Virus record (IMG/VR): IMGVR_UViG_3300009506_000270
Coordinates: 1-30,860 of that record
Length of the DNA: 30,860 nt
Reading direction: 5' to 3' (one strand)
DNA from: a virus
This document shows positions 16,270-23,016 of the stretch, in pieces; the stretch's first letter is position 1, and the number at the start of each line of letters is the position of its first letter. The position numbers and the translations under genes were made by a program. Under the pieces are notes generated by a model, which saw only the letters and a list, made by a program, of their open reading frames with translations, had not been told where the DNA came from and did not search any database.

Positions 16270-16967
16270 GGTTGTCTCCAGTAGTCTGCTGTCTGCGGGG
16301 CCAGCCCCCGTGTGATGACTTCTTTGTCGATGGCCGACATGACCTTTGCTGCTTGCTTCTCGCGCTCGTCCTGCATCATACGCACCGCTTCTTCACAGAT
16401 GAAGTCTCGGTGATGGGCATCGAAGATGATCTCCTCCGGCACGCTCTGCGCCCACGATAGGCGACCAAACAGCGGATCGTCGTACATGGCATGAATCATC
16501 CACGCAACTCGTTGGATGTCGTATTGAGTGTCCCAATGGAGCTTGCGCTTGTCGAACGCGAGGATGTCCAAGCGATGCAACCATCGGTGCAAGTCAAGCA
16601 GATCATCGTCATCGTAGTACTGGTCGGGATTCAGGGGAAGCTGCACCTCCAGCATGTGCAGCGTAGCGGGTGTGATTGATACACCCCTCGGGGAAGCGAT
16701 GATCGGCCCGACCTTTGGTATGGTCAGCCTGTCACCCAGCTTTCCGAAGTCCATTGCCTTGCCCCACTCTGCTGTCGGACTTGGTGGCATCCTTGCCACC
16801 GCTGTCTCGAAGCCTATCTTTGTGTTAGACTGAATGTCACCGCCTGTTGCCATTGCCATTGCCGCCCTTTGCACTTCGACCGCTGCCGGAGTGTCCGACA
16901 TGGCTAGGTCCCTTGCCGCCCGTGTCAGCAGGTCTCGATACGTGAGTGGCGGTTTTGTCTTCGGCAT
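16266..16967 (-). CDS. Unknown 233-aa phage protein
   Basis: I do not recognise this protein. The start at 16967 is supported by a perfect AGGAGG (16974-16979) at ideal spacing. The middle has an acidic Tyr/Asp cluster (DQYYDDDDLLDLHRWLHRLD, about 133-152) followed by Trp-rich helices (DTQYDIQRVAWMIHAMY). Nothing suggests a membrane or secreted protein. The first 131 bp overlap, in a different frame, the end of the gene at 17157-16837, an unusually long overlap. It sits between lysis/nucleotide genes and small coiled-coil genes, which does not reveal a role. Confidence 0.7.
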   Translation of the reverse strand: MPKTKPPLTYRDLLTRAARDLAMSDTPAAVEVQRAAMAMATGGDIQSNTKIGFETAVARMPPSPTAEWGKAMDFGKLGDRLTIPKVGPIIASPRGVSITPATLHMLEVQLPLNPDQYYDDDDLLDLHRWLHRLDILAFDKRKLHWDTQYDIQRVAWMIHAMYDDPLFGRLSWAQSVPEEIIFDAHHRDFICEEAVRMMQDEREKQAAKVMSAIDKEVITRGLAPQTADYWRQP

Positions 16968-17157
16968 CAGGAACCTCCTGATAGTTATCCTGCGGGCGGA
17001 TGACTCCCGCCGCGTGGGACTCGGATACGGTGATGAACTTGCTCGGCTCGTTCTCCCGCAGCTCTTTCAGCTCGGCTTTGGTGTAGTTGACCCGGACCAC
17101 TTCCACGTAGTCGCCGTGATCAATCTGCTTGGTCTTGCGCTTGATGAATGTAGGCAT
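16837..17157 (-). CDS. Unknown small protein with low-complexity Gly/Ser/His tail
   Basis: The 106-aa protein has an ordered N-terminal half (MPTFIKRKTKQIDHGDYVEVVRV, with KAELKELRENEPSKF) and a low-complexity C-terminus (GGKGPSHVGHSGSGRS, then GGNGNGNRR). The tail is encoded by DNA that also encodes the start of the 233-aa protein. Start support is moderate: GGAG lies about 10 nt upstream, and the previous gene ends 7 bp before. The tail could be a by-product of the overlap. Unknown function. Confidence 0.65.
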   Translation of the reverse strand: MPTFIKRKTKQIDHGDYVEVVRVNYTKAELKELRENEPSKFITVSESHAAGVIRPQDNYQEVPDAEDKTATHVSRPADTGGKGPSHVGHSGSGRSAKGGNGNGNRR

Positions 17158-17163
17158 TGCATG

Positions 17164-17427
17164 TTACTCCACGAGTGCAGCGATCTTGTCAGAGAGGGCC
17201 TTGGCCTTGCGGGCGTCGTGTTCGTACTGATCCATCTTGTCCTCGAAGTCCATGACCTTCTCGTGCATTTCCATTTCGAGCTTCACAATCTTCTCGTGAG
17301 TCTCACGCTCCAGCTTCTCGGCGGCAGCCTCGGCCTTCTCGGCGAGAGCGATCTGTGCGTCGGCGGCGGCGGCGAGCTTCTTGTTCAGGAACGACAGGAC
17401 AGCGAAAGCGATCTTGTATACATACAT
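17164..17427 (-). CDS. Small coiled-coil protein
   Basis: The 87-aa protein has a short hydrophobic N-terminus (MYVYKIAFAVLSFLNKKL) and then an almost continuous Ala/Glu/Lys coiled coil (EKAEAAAEKLERETHEKIVKL and on to residue 85). The hydrophobic part is only about 12 residues, so a true membrane anchor is doubtful. An AAGAGG lies about 10 nt before the ATG and overlaps the end of the small membrane-protein gene. A spanin-like or structural coiled-coil role is possible, but I do not assign one. Confidence 0.7.
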   Translation of the reverse strand: MYVYKIAFAVLSFLNKKLAAAADAQIALAEKAEAAAEKLERETHEKIVKLEMEMHEKVMDFEDKMDQYEHDARKAKALSDKIAALVE

Positions 17428-17433
17428 GGTAGT

Positions 17434-17610
17434 CTACCTCTTGAACTTGTTGGCGGCGGAAGCGATAGCGAGAGCACCCAGCAGTCCGACGACTGCAAGG
17501 ATGATCAGCGGGATCAGTGACGGGAGGATCACGAAGAACCAACTCCAGTCAATGTAGCCGGTCAACTTGAGACCGACAAACAGCAGGGTCAACGCATGGA
17601 TCAATGGCAC
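17434..17610 (-). CDS. Small membrane protein, fragile-X-F-like phage family (GTG start)
   Basis: A 58-aa protein with a GTG start is preceded by AAAGGAG at good spacing. The sequence FVGLKLTGYIDWSWFFVILP (residues 11-30) matches the (F/L)xxLKLxGxIxWSWxWVxxP pattern of the phage transmembrane Fragile-X-F-associated family (TMF). It is followed by a second hydrophobic helix (LIPLIILAVVGLLGALAIA) and a basic end (NKFKR). Family members are common in phages and have no known function. The gene is co-directional and tightly packed between the metallophosphoesterase and the coiled-coil gene. Confidence 0.75.
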   Translation of the reverse strand: MPLIHALTLLFVGLKLTGYIDWSWFFVILPSLIPLIILAVVGLLGALAIASAANKFKR

Positions 17611-17623
17611 AGTATACTCCTTT

Positions 17624-17635
17624 GTCCTTAGGGAC
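17624..17635. repeat. Dispersed palindrome, copy 4 (intergenic)
   Basis: GTCCTTAGGGAC, exact, in the 26-bp gap between the metallophosphoesterase stop (17637) and the ribosome site of the small membrane-protein gene. Read as minus-strand RNA, it would sit just upstream of that ribosome site. Confidence 0.9.
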
Positions 17636-17636
17636 G

Positions 17637-18443
17637 TTAGTCGATGATGATGTGACGGTCGGTCTTGGTCAGGAACTCGCGCAGCGGCATGTCTTCATAA
17701 CGCTGGCATAGGCTGTCGAGTGAGATAACCTTGATGTCGTAGTCGCCCGCTTGGACTCCGTACTTCATCACGATACCGTTCCAGTGGTCGTGTCCCTGCG
17801 GCCCAAGATACTTCTCCCGGTGCAGATAGCAGCTCCCTGCGATCAGCCCGTGCTGCCGCCGACCGTTGCTGAGAACACGCATGCCGTAGTCGATACCTTG
17901 GCAGTGGCCTGCGGTGAACGAGGTTCCCACGTTCTTGAGCTGGGTCTGGATCATCCCGCCCCACGGACGCCCGGTCTTCGGGTTGTAGAAGTAGTGCGAG
18001 TACGTCACACCGTCGATCGTTACTGGCACGAGGAAGTCATGCACGTGATCGTAGTACTCTTTGTACTTCAGGTGCTCGACATCAACAAAGCCAGCCAGCT
18101 CGGGATTGTCCTGCACGAAGCGGTCGATGCGTCCTTGATCGTGGTTGCCATATAGGATGTGGGACTCGATGTCTTCCCACGCTCCGCTCTCCCACCACGG
18201 ATTGACAAGCAGCTCGTTGGCCGCGATGGCCGCTTCCACGTCCTTCTTGAAGCGGCGCCCCTCGAAGTCCATCTTCTTGCGATCCCAGCCGGACAGGCTA
18301 GGCATGTCGGCATGGTCGCCAAGGTTCATTACGACGTTGGGTCGCTTCTCCTCGATGTACTTGCCGATCCACTCGCAGTGGTTCAGCGGCACGCCGGGTT
18401 TCGTCTGCAGGTCTGGTATGATCAGGTGGCGTATGCTTTGCAT
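17637..18443 (-). CDS. Metallophosphoesterase (calcineurin-like)
   Basis: I chose ATG 18443, with GAGGAAG 6-10 nt upstream; the longer frame to 18614 is an overlap with the neighbouring gene. The 268-aa product has the metal-site order of calcineurin-like phosphoesterases: IIPDLQ (residues 8-13, Asp at motif I), NLGDHAD (motif II), LYGNHDQ (motif III, GNHD), and a late AGHCQG. The usual DxH and GHxH are DLQ and GHCQ, as in the phage PDxQ(T/V)KPGVP subfamily. It should hydrolyse phosphate esters or cyclic nucleotides with a two-metal centre, but the substrate is unknown. The start codon overlaps the upstream stop (TAATG). Confidence 0.8.
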   Translation of the reverse strand: MQSIRHLIIPDLQTKPGVPLNHCEWIGKYIEEKRPNVVMNLGDHADMPSLSGWDRKKMDFEGRRFKKDVEAAIAANELLVNPWWESGAWEDIESHILYGNHDQGRIDRFVQDNPELAGFVDVEHLKYKEYYDHVHDFLVPVTIDGVTYSHYFYNPKTGRPWGGMIQTQLKNVGTSFTAGHCQGIDYGMRVLSNGRRQHGLIAGSCYLHREKYLGPQGHDHWNGIVMKYGVQAGDYDIKVISLDSLCQRYEDMPLREFLTKTDRHIIID

Positions 18444-18706
18444 TATGTCTTCCTCTTGACGTAGTGGTGGTGTAGGTACATGGCGAGCATCGCGCCGCAC
18501 CCGGCACCCGCTCCCATTCCCAATACAGCAAGGACCGCGTAGCCCTTCGCTGCGATCACAGAGATAACGTACACCTCCGTCGCAGCCATGCCCATGCTGG
18601 TTGGGAACACCCACTTGTAGTTATCGAACGCGACGTTCCTCTGCTGGAATGCCTTGAGGAATACGAACACGAACGATGCGCCGAACAGTGTAGCCGCGTG
18701 TATCAT
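18443..18706 (-). CDS. Small multi-pass membrane protein
   Basis: I prefer ATG 18706: GAGGAG precedes it by 8 nt and it forms an ATGA overlap with the upstream gene, as at most junctions in this block; a GTG at 18715 is the alternative. The 87-aa product has an N-terminal hydrophobic segment (AATLFGASFVFVFLKAF) and two later ones (AATEVYVISVIAA, then YAVLAVLGMGAGAGCGAMLAMYL), ending in LHHHYVKRKT. Similar proteins occur in other phages without known function. A role in the envelope is likely from topology only. Confidence 0.7.
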   Translation of the reverse strand: MIHAATLFGASFVFVFLKAFQQRNVAFDNYKWVFPTSMGMAATEVYVISVIAAKGYAVLAVLGMGAGAGCGAMLAMYLHHHYVKRKT

Positions 18707-19107
18707 ATCAACCACTCCTCGGGGACACTGGAGCCAAAGGCGCAGATGAACCCGAACTTGTCACACCACGCCTGCAGCTTTGCCATTTGCGGACGGCTGG
18801 TCTTTTGAAACAGGATACGCACGTCGAGGAACTCATTGCTGCGCTTCACGTCCCGCATCTTGCTACGGTCGGTGGAAGGGAAGCGTCCTTTGGTCTCGAC
18901 GTACATATCGTACTGCGGCAGGTAGAAGTCCGGGGTGTACTTGCGCAGCTTGCCACACTTCTTGCTGCCACACCCCATGCAGAACCCGCCGCGCACAGTA
19001 CTCACGTACTCGAACGTGGCTGTCTCGTACTGGAACGGAATGTTGCGGTCACGCAGGTCGTCGGCCACCTGCCCCTCGAAGCCTGATCTGTAGAAGTTAC
19101 GAGTCAT
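18703..19107 (-). CDS. Endonuclease I (Holliday-junction resolvase, T7 gp3-like)
   Basis: The 134-aa protein matches T7 endonuclease I: RSGFEGQVADDL (Glu11), YTPDF (Asp60), YVETKGRF (Glu71, Lys73), and the end QAWCDKFGFICAF. These are the equivalents of the E20, D55, E65 and K67 catalytic set. The enzyme resolves branched DNA during replication and packaging and can help degrade host DNA. Unlike T7, it has a Cys cluster (C43, C46, C51) in the loop before the catalytic Asp, perhaps a small zinc site. GGAGGTGA precedes the start and lies inside the upstream gene, which it overlaps by 11 bp. Confidence 0.9.
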   Translation of the reverse strand: MTRNFYRSGFEGQVADDLRDRNIPFQYETATFEYVSTVRGGFCMGCGSKKCGKLRKYTPDFYLPQYDMYVETKGRFPSTDRSKMRDVKRSNEFLDVRILFQKTSRPQMAKLQAWCDKFGFICAFGSSVPEEWLI

Positions 19108-19288
19108 GCTTCACCTCCGGGTCAGGCGGGAAACCATACCGCTTGAGCATGGCATTCCTGTTGGCTTGGAACACCACTCGCTCCTCGGCACTGCGCACGC
19201 AGTTGTCCTCGTAGCAGAATGGTCCCTCGTCCGGGTCAGCATTGACGCTGTGGTTCGGACACTCGATGTAGTAGCACTCGATAGTCAT
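19097..19288 (-). CDS. Small Cys-rich protein
   Basis: The 63-aa protein starts MTIECYYIECPNHSVNADPD and continues FCYEDNC, giving four closely placed cysteines and one His in the first 30 residues, consistent with one zinc site. The C-terminal half is charged and helical (SAEERVVFQANRNAMLKRYG). Similar mini zinc proteins are found beside replication genes in phages, function unknown. The gene overlaps its neighbours on both sides (ATGA with the exonuclease gene, 11 bp with endonuclease I), which supports that it is translated. Confidence 0.7.
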   Translation of the reverse strand: MTIECYYIECPNHSVNADPDEGPFCYEDNCVRSAEERVVFQANRNAMLKRYGFPPDPEVKHDS

Positions 19289-20094
19289 GCGCTTGGCCTC
19301 TCGTTGAGTAGCATGACGAGTCGTGCATTCAGCTTGAACTCCTCAGTGCCCTGCTTCTCGTCGTCGCCCCATGCTTTGATGTATGCAGCGAGTGTAGCCT
19401 GCAGCATCTCCTCCTCAGTGGTAGCGTCCTTAAGGACAGTCTTCGCCTTGGCCGGGCCGATCTTCGGGCAGCCCTTGATGTTGTCCACACTGTCGCCCAT
19501 GAGCACGTGGGTATAGAACGTGCGCCACGCCTCCATCGGTTCCACCTTGACGATGGCTCCCTTCTTGCGCCAGTCGTAGTGGTAGGTAGGGAGCTGACGC
19601 ATATCCTTATCAACCGACACGATCACTACGTTCTCGAAGCCCAGCTCGAACGCCCGGATGGCAAGCATGTCGTCTGCCTCCATACCGCTGACAACTACGG
19701 CACCCAGCTTCTTGACTGCGTAGCGGCGCAGTGCTTCAAAGTGTACGGGCTTGATCACGTTCTTCCGGTTCGCCTTGTACTCCGGGTATAGCTCGAAGCG
19801 GAAGTTGCTCTTGTCGGTCGGAGACAGGTACGCCTCGAAGTCGCTGCATCCCGCCTCATTCACTGCGGCCTGCACGATCTGCTTGAGGATACCGATAGCA
19901 TGCGCTGCTGGCATGGCGTCGACCTTGCGCTCGATGTCGCCTCGGTCTGCTCCGTGCGTGTCACAGTAGTCATTGGCCTGCGTCTTGTTATCGAAGCGGA
20001 CCTCTCCTACCACGTAGTAGACCTCCTCCCCGAGAGCACCAGCAGCGATGACCATGCTGTCGATGTCGAGAAGTGCTGTCTTATTCGCACTCAT
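19285..20094 (-). CDS. 5'-3' exonuclease (FEN family, T7 gp6 role)
   Basis: The 269-aa protein has the flap-endonuclease/5'-exonuclease motifs: LLDIDSM (Asp10, Asp12), YPEYKANRK (104-111), MEADDMLA (E139, D141, D142), VSVDKDMRQL (D162, D164), and GDSVDNIKGCPKIGPAKA (D201, D204 and the helix-three-turn DNA-binding loop). These form the two-metal site. It would remove RNA primers and process ends in replication and recombination. It lies between the SSB-like gene and the Cys-rich gene. A dispersed palindrome encodes VLKD at residues 220-223, in the loop after the helix-three-turn. Hairpins upstream may affect its translation. Confidence 0.9.
   Translation of the reverse strand: MSANKTALLDIDSMVIAAGALGEEVYYVVGEVRFDNKTQANDYCDTHGADRGDIERKVDAMPAAHAIGILKQIVQAAVNEAGCSDFEAYLSPTDKSNFRFELYPEYKANRKNVIKPVHFEALRRYAVKKLGAVVVSGMEADDMLAIRAFELGFENVVIVSVDKDMRQLPTYHYDWRKKGAIVKVEPMEAWRTFYTHVLMGDSVDNIKGCPKIGPAKAKTVLKDATTEEEMLQATLAAYIKAWGDDEKQGTEEFKLNARLVMLLNERPSA
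19426..19437. repeat. Dispersed palindrome, copy 5
   Basis: GTCCTTAAGGAC, a perfect palindrome, in frame as V-L-K-D at residues 220-223 of the exonuclease. Confidence 0.9.
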
Positions 20095-20101
20095 TGTGTC
20101 A

Positions 20102-20128
20102 CCTCATATTGAGGCACATCCTTGTGCC
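20102..20128 (-). promoter_or_regulatory. Two adjacent hairpins before the exonuclease gene
   Basis: CCTCATATTGAGG (20102-20114) and GGCACATCCTTGTGCC (20113-20128) lie back to back in the 42-bp gap between the SSB-like and exonuclease genes. On the minus-strand RNA the first would pair CCUCA with UGAGG, and that UGAGG is the Shine-Dalgarno sequence of the exonuclease gene. This could lower or control its translation. No T run follows, so a terminator is less likely. Confidence 0.5.
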
Positions 20129-20136
20129 GTGATGTC

Positions 20137-20664
20137 TTACTTGCCCAAGAACGAGGACAGGGCAGACTTCTTCTGCGCCTGCTCGGGTTCCGGCTCCGGT
20201 TCCGGCTCGGGTTCAGGCTCGGGTTCCGGCTCCGGCTCGACTTCCTCCGGCGCACCCAGCTCGATCAGCCCCTTGACGTATGCGGTGAACAGGTCCGCAG
20301 TGCGCAGCGTCTTCTCGATGTTCTCCGCGTAGTCGCCGACCAGCTCGTTGCTTCCGGTCAGGAACTTGATGGACTCCTCCAGCGCAGTCGTGCGCATGAT
20401 CTCGTCCGGGCTGCGGAAGTCGCTGGCCTTGGCACCGCTCTTGAAACCGCCGCCACCACCGCTGCTGCCCTTGGTGATCTTGACGGACTTCTCGTCGCAG
20501 TTGATGAACCGACCGTTGCGGCTGAAGTCAGCCTCAAGCGTATCGCCCTTTGCCACGTCGCCGAAGGCGCTGGCGTTGCGGACAGTGTACCACTCGTCAT
20601 TGACCTTGACGCCCTTGCGGTCGCCACGCACTGCCTGCACTGTGCCCTTGATGTGCTCGCTCAT
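20137..20664 (-). CDS. OB-fold single-stranded-DNA-binding-like protein
   Basis: The 175-aa protein has an N-terminal beta-rich domain (IKGTVQAVRGDRKGVKVND to about residue 64) that looks like a small OB fold. A Gly/Ser linker (SSGGGGGFKSG) and a helical segment follow, then 19 residues of alternating Glu-Pro and a short basic end (KKSALSSFLGK). An OB domain with an acidic flexible tail is the general plan of phage ssDNA-binding proteins, and it sits between polymerase and exonuclease genes, which fits. The classic SSB acidic tip is not present, so the assignment is tentative. It shares ATGA with the polymerase gene. Confidence 0.65.
   Translation of the reverse strand: MSEHIKGTVQAVRGDRKGVKVNDEWYTVRNASAFGDVAKGDTLEADFSRNGRFINCDEKSVKITKGSSGGGGGFKSGAKASDFRSPDEIMRTTALEESIKFLTGSNELVGDYAENIEKTLRTADLFTAYVKGLIELGAPEEVEPEPEPEPEPEPEPEPEPEQAQKKSALSSFLGK
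20182..20238 (-). repeat. Glu-Pro coding tract
   Basis: Fifty-seven bases encode nine Glu-Pro pairs plus one Glu. The DNA is a varied 6-bp repeat (combinations of GGTTCC, GGCTCC and GGCTCG on the plus strand), so its length may vary between relatives through slippage. Confidence 0.8.
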
Positions 20665-22697
20665 ACTGTTATGGTCTCCATGTTACGCCAGTTCACACCG
20701 ACATCTACGTCGGCGCTGATTGGCACGTTGAAGTCTACACCCCACGTGTCCTTAAGGACAGATATGGGATACGTGATGAAGTGTTCCCGCAGGCTTGCGC
20801 CCAATGTTGGCAGGTCGACCCAGCTTGGAACATCGAAGATCACTGAGTCGTGAACAGTGTTGACCAGCAGCACGGGTTCGGCCTCGGGGAAGATGCTGTT
20901 GAACGCGGCTACCTTGGCCCGCAGTTCGGACAGTATCATCTTGAGGATGTCTGCTGAGAAACCCTGTATGGGGTAGTTCTTGATGCACGTAGGCTTGTAG
21001 TCCTTGTGACCGTTGAAGTCGTCCTGAAAGAAGCGGTACTCCACACCGATCGGCGTAGTGAGTATACCGCAGGTCCTTCCGTCGCGAACTCGCGTGGACT
21101 TCTTGACCTCAGCGATCCAAGCCTCTTGGGTCTTGGGCACGTTCGGGTAGTTGGCGTCTTCCGCATCCATGAACGCTTGCACCTCGGCCTTCGACAGGCC
21201 GGTGGTGGCGCTTATCTTCTTAACTCCCGCGCCGTATGCCTTCTGGAACGATACGATCTTTGCGCCCTTCCTGATCTTTGACCAGTGCTTGTGTTGCGGA
21301 TGTGTGTTGTCGTCTACTGCCTGCTTCACCTCCCAATAGTCTGCGCTGTGTGCGAACGCTGCACGCTTCGAGTGAAAGTCGATACCGTTCTCGATGTCGT
21401 GGATCATGTTGGTATCAGCAGACAGGAACGCCTGCACCACCACTTCGATCTGCGACAGGTCTACCTCCATTAGGTGCCCGTCCTTGTACCGTGACGTGAA
21501 GTGCTCACGGATGGGACTATGCCCGGCGTTCTGCAGGTTAGGGTTGGTGCTGGACAACCGGCCCGTCGCTGTGATGGCGTGGTTCAGGTTCCCGTGAATC
21601 ATCCCGTCGCTCCACGTCAGCTCGGCATAGCCGGTGAAGTAGGTGCGCTCCTGCTTCTGCCCATCCCTGAAGTTGATTACCTCTTGAAGGAAGTCCTGTA
21701 AGTCTTGCGGGCACTTCGCATGCTCCATGATCTTGCCCAGCGCTTCCTCGTCGCTGCCCTCCAGAATGAGCGGAGAGAATGGCTTATCAATGATGCGCTC
21801 GAACTCCTGCCACTTCTTCCGGGGTTCGCCCTTCTGCTTGCCAGACTTGAAGTAGACCGGAGTGCCGTTCTCGTCGAGCATCGGGTGTTGCTCCTTCCAC
21901 TTGACCACACCCCCATAGAGCACTGACTTGAGGAACGATGGCGAGCCGGGGTTAATAGCAGTGACAGGGAGATCAAACACTTTCGATCCCAGCGCGATGG
22001 CATTCTTCTCCGCCTGCTCTCGGAGCGGGGCAATAACTTCATCTCTCACCTTCAATGCAACGTCTGCCTCGAAGTGCATGCCGTTCAGTTCCATGACCAG
22101 CGTAGTGAGGCGGGACTTCATCTCGATCCGCAGCATGTCAAGCATGCCACGGGCCTGTGCCTGCATCAGTTGATCCTTGAACAGGGCAGCCGTGGACCGC
22201 ACGTCATGCTTCAGATACGGCTCTACTTCTTCATCGGGTATCTCCTCTGTACTGATCCCGGCCTGCCAGTACTCTTTCATCTTGCCGGGCTTAAGGTCCC
22301 ACCCGCGCCTCTCGCAGCACGAGTCGAGTGACGGACTGATCTCGGTCTGTCCACTCAGCCGGTACTCTGCAATCTGAGTATCCCAGATCAGTGAGTCGGG
22401 ATGATTGAGCCAGTCGATCCATTCCTGCCTGCTCTTGTTGGTTCCATTGCACAAGTGCAGGATGTCGAACCCTACGTTATGGCCGATGATCAGGTGATCG
22501 GTGCCGGGGCAGTGAATGTCAACGTCCTTAGGGACAGCGAACTTCATGGTTGCTGGCCTGCCGGGATTGAAGTCTGAGTCAAGCGCGACCACGCCCAGCC
22601 ACACGATCCAGTTGTCTCGGCACATCGGATGCGCGAGGAACTTCCCGACCTCCCGATTCTTCAGGCTCGTCTCGGTGTCCAGCACGAATGGTGTCAT
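20661..22697 (-). CDS. DNA polymerase, family A, with 3'-5' exonuclease
   Basis: The 678-aa protein is the replicative polymerase. The proofreading domain has Exo I (D7, E9 in VLDTETS), Exo II (N74 and D78 in GHNVGFD) and Exo III (Y161xxxD165). The polymerase domain has TATGRLSSTNPNLQN (376-390), motif A D413LSQIE, the O-helix R476/K480/F484/Y488 (FQ in place of the usual FG), and motif C VHDS (H616, D617, S618), where the common HDE has Ser for Glu. The length suits a T7-like phage polymerase. Two dispersed palindromes lie inside, at V55-D58 (VPKD) and V647-D650 (VLKD). It overlaps neighbours by ATGA on both sides. Confidence 0.95.
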   Translation of the reverse strand: MTPFVLDTETSLKNREVGKFLAHPMCRDNWIVWLGVVALDSDFNPGRPATMKFAVPKDVDIHCPGTDHLIIGHNVGFDILHLCNGTNKSRQEWIDWLNHPDSLIWDTQIAEYRLSGQTEISPSLDSCCERRGWDLKPGKMKEYWQAGISTEEIPDEEVEPYLKHDVRSTAALFKDQLMQAQARGMLDMLRIEMKSRLTTLVMELNGMHFEADVALKVRDEVIAPLREQAEKNAIALGSKVFDLPVTAINPGSPSFLKSVLYGGVVKWKEQHPMLDENGTPVYFKSGKQKGEPRKKWQEFERIIDKPFSPLILEGSDEEALGKIMEHAKCPQDLQDFLQEVINFRDGQKQERTYFTGYAELTWSDGMIHGNLNHAITATGRLSSTNPNLQNAGHSPIREHFTSRYKDGHLMEVDLSQIEVVVQAFLSADTNMIHDIENGIDFHSKRAAFAHSADYWEVKQAVDDNTHPQHKHWSKIRKGAKIVSFQKAYGAGVKKISATTGLSKAEVQAFMDAEDANYPNVPKTQEAWIAEVKKSTRVRDGRTCGILTTPIGVEYRFFQDDFNGHKDYKPTCIKNYPIQGFSADILKMILSELRAKVAAFNSIFPEAEPVLLVNTVHDSVIFDVPSWVDLPTLGASLREHFITYPISVLKDTWGVDFNVPISADVDVGVNWRNMETITV
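20748..20759. repeat. Dispersed palindrome, copy 6
   Basis: GTCCTTAAGGAC, a perfect palindrome, in frame as V-L-K-D at residues 647-650 of the DNA polymerase, close to its C-terminus. Confidence 0.9.
22524..22535. repeat. Dispersed palindrome, copy 7
   Basis: GTCCTTAGGGAC, exact, in frame as V-P-K-D at residues 55-58 of the DNA polymerase, between Exo I and Exo II. Confidence 0.9.
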
Positions 22698-22876
22698 GTC
22701 TGTCTCCTGAGCTTGGCCTTCGCCCGCTTGTATATCGTATGCGGGTGAGGCACTTGCTTCGCCAGTTCATACATGTCAGCGCCGGAGCTGGCTGCCAAGG
22801 CGGCGCAGTCTTCGAGCTTCTCCATAAAGACTATCTTTGCTGCCCGTCGCAGCTTCTTTGCTTGCTTCGCGTTCAT
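22694..22876 (-). CDS. Small basic protein of unknown function
   Basis: The 60-aa protein begins MNAKQAKKLRRAAKIVF and is strongly basic and helical, with KRAKAKLRR near the end and an HPHTIYK segment. MNAKQAKxLRxxA openings are common in small podophage proteins that sit near polymerase genes; no function is known to me. Both ends overlap neighbours by ATGA, so it is probably translated as part of the operon. Nucleic-acid binding is possible from charge. Confidence 0.7.
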   Translation of the reverse strand: MNAKQAKKLRRAAKIVFMEKLEDCAALAASSGADMYELAKQVPHPHTIYKRAKAKLRRQT

Positions 22877-23016
22877 CGTGCTACACCTATGGTGCGCAAG
22901 GCCCGCCTCATCATCTGCGCAAGCCGGTGTGAACTGGTGCCGTAGTACTCGGCATCATCCAGCCGTTGCAGTATGCCCGAGAACTCGGCGCACTTACGTT
23001 CAAGTAACTTAGTCAT
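22873..23016 (-). CDS. Very small protein between helicase and 60-aa gene
   Basis: This 47-aa frame (MTKLLERKCAEFSGILQRLDD start, ending RTIGVAR) fills the only gap between its neighbours. Its ATG lies 8 bp inside the end of the helicase gene and its TGA forms an ATGA with the next start, exactly as at other junctions in this operon. The product is charged and helical with no motif. I include it because of the fit, not because I recognise it. Confidence 0.6.
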   Translation of the reverse strand: MTKLLERKCAEFSGILQRLDDAEYYGTSSHRLAQMMRRALRTIGVAR

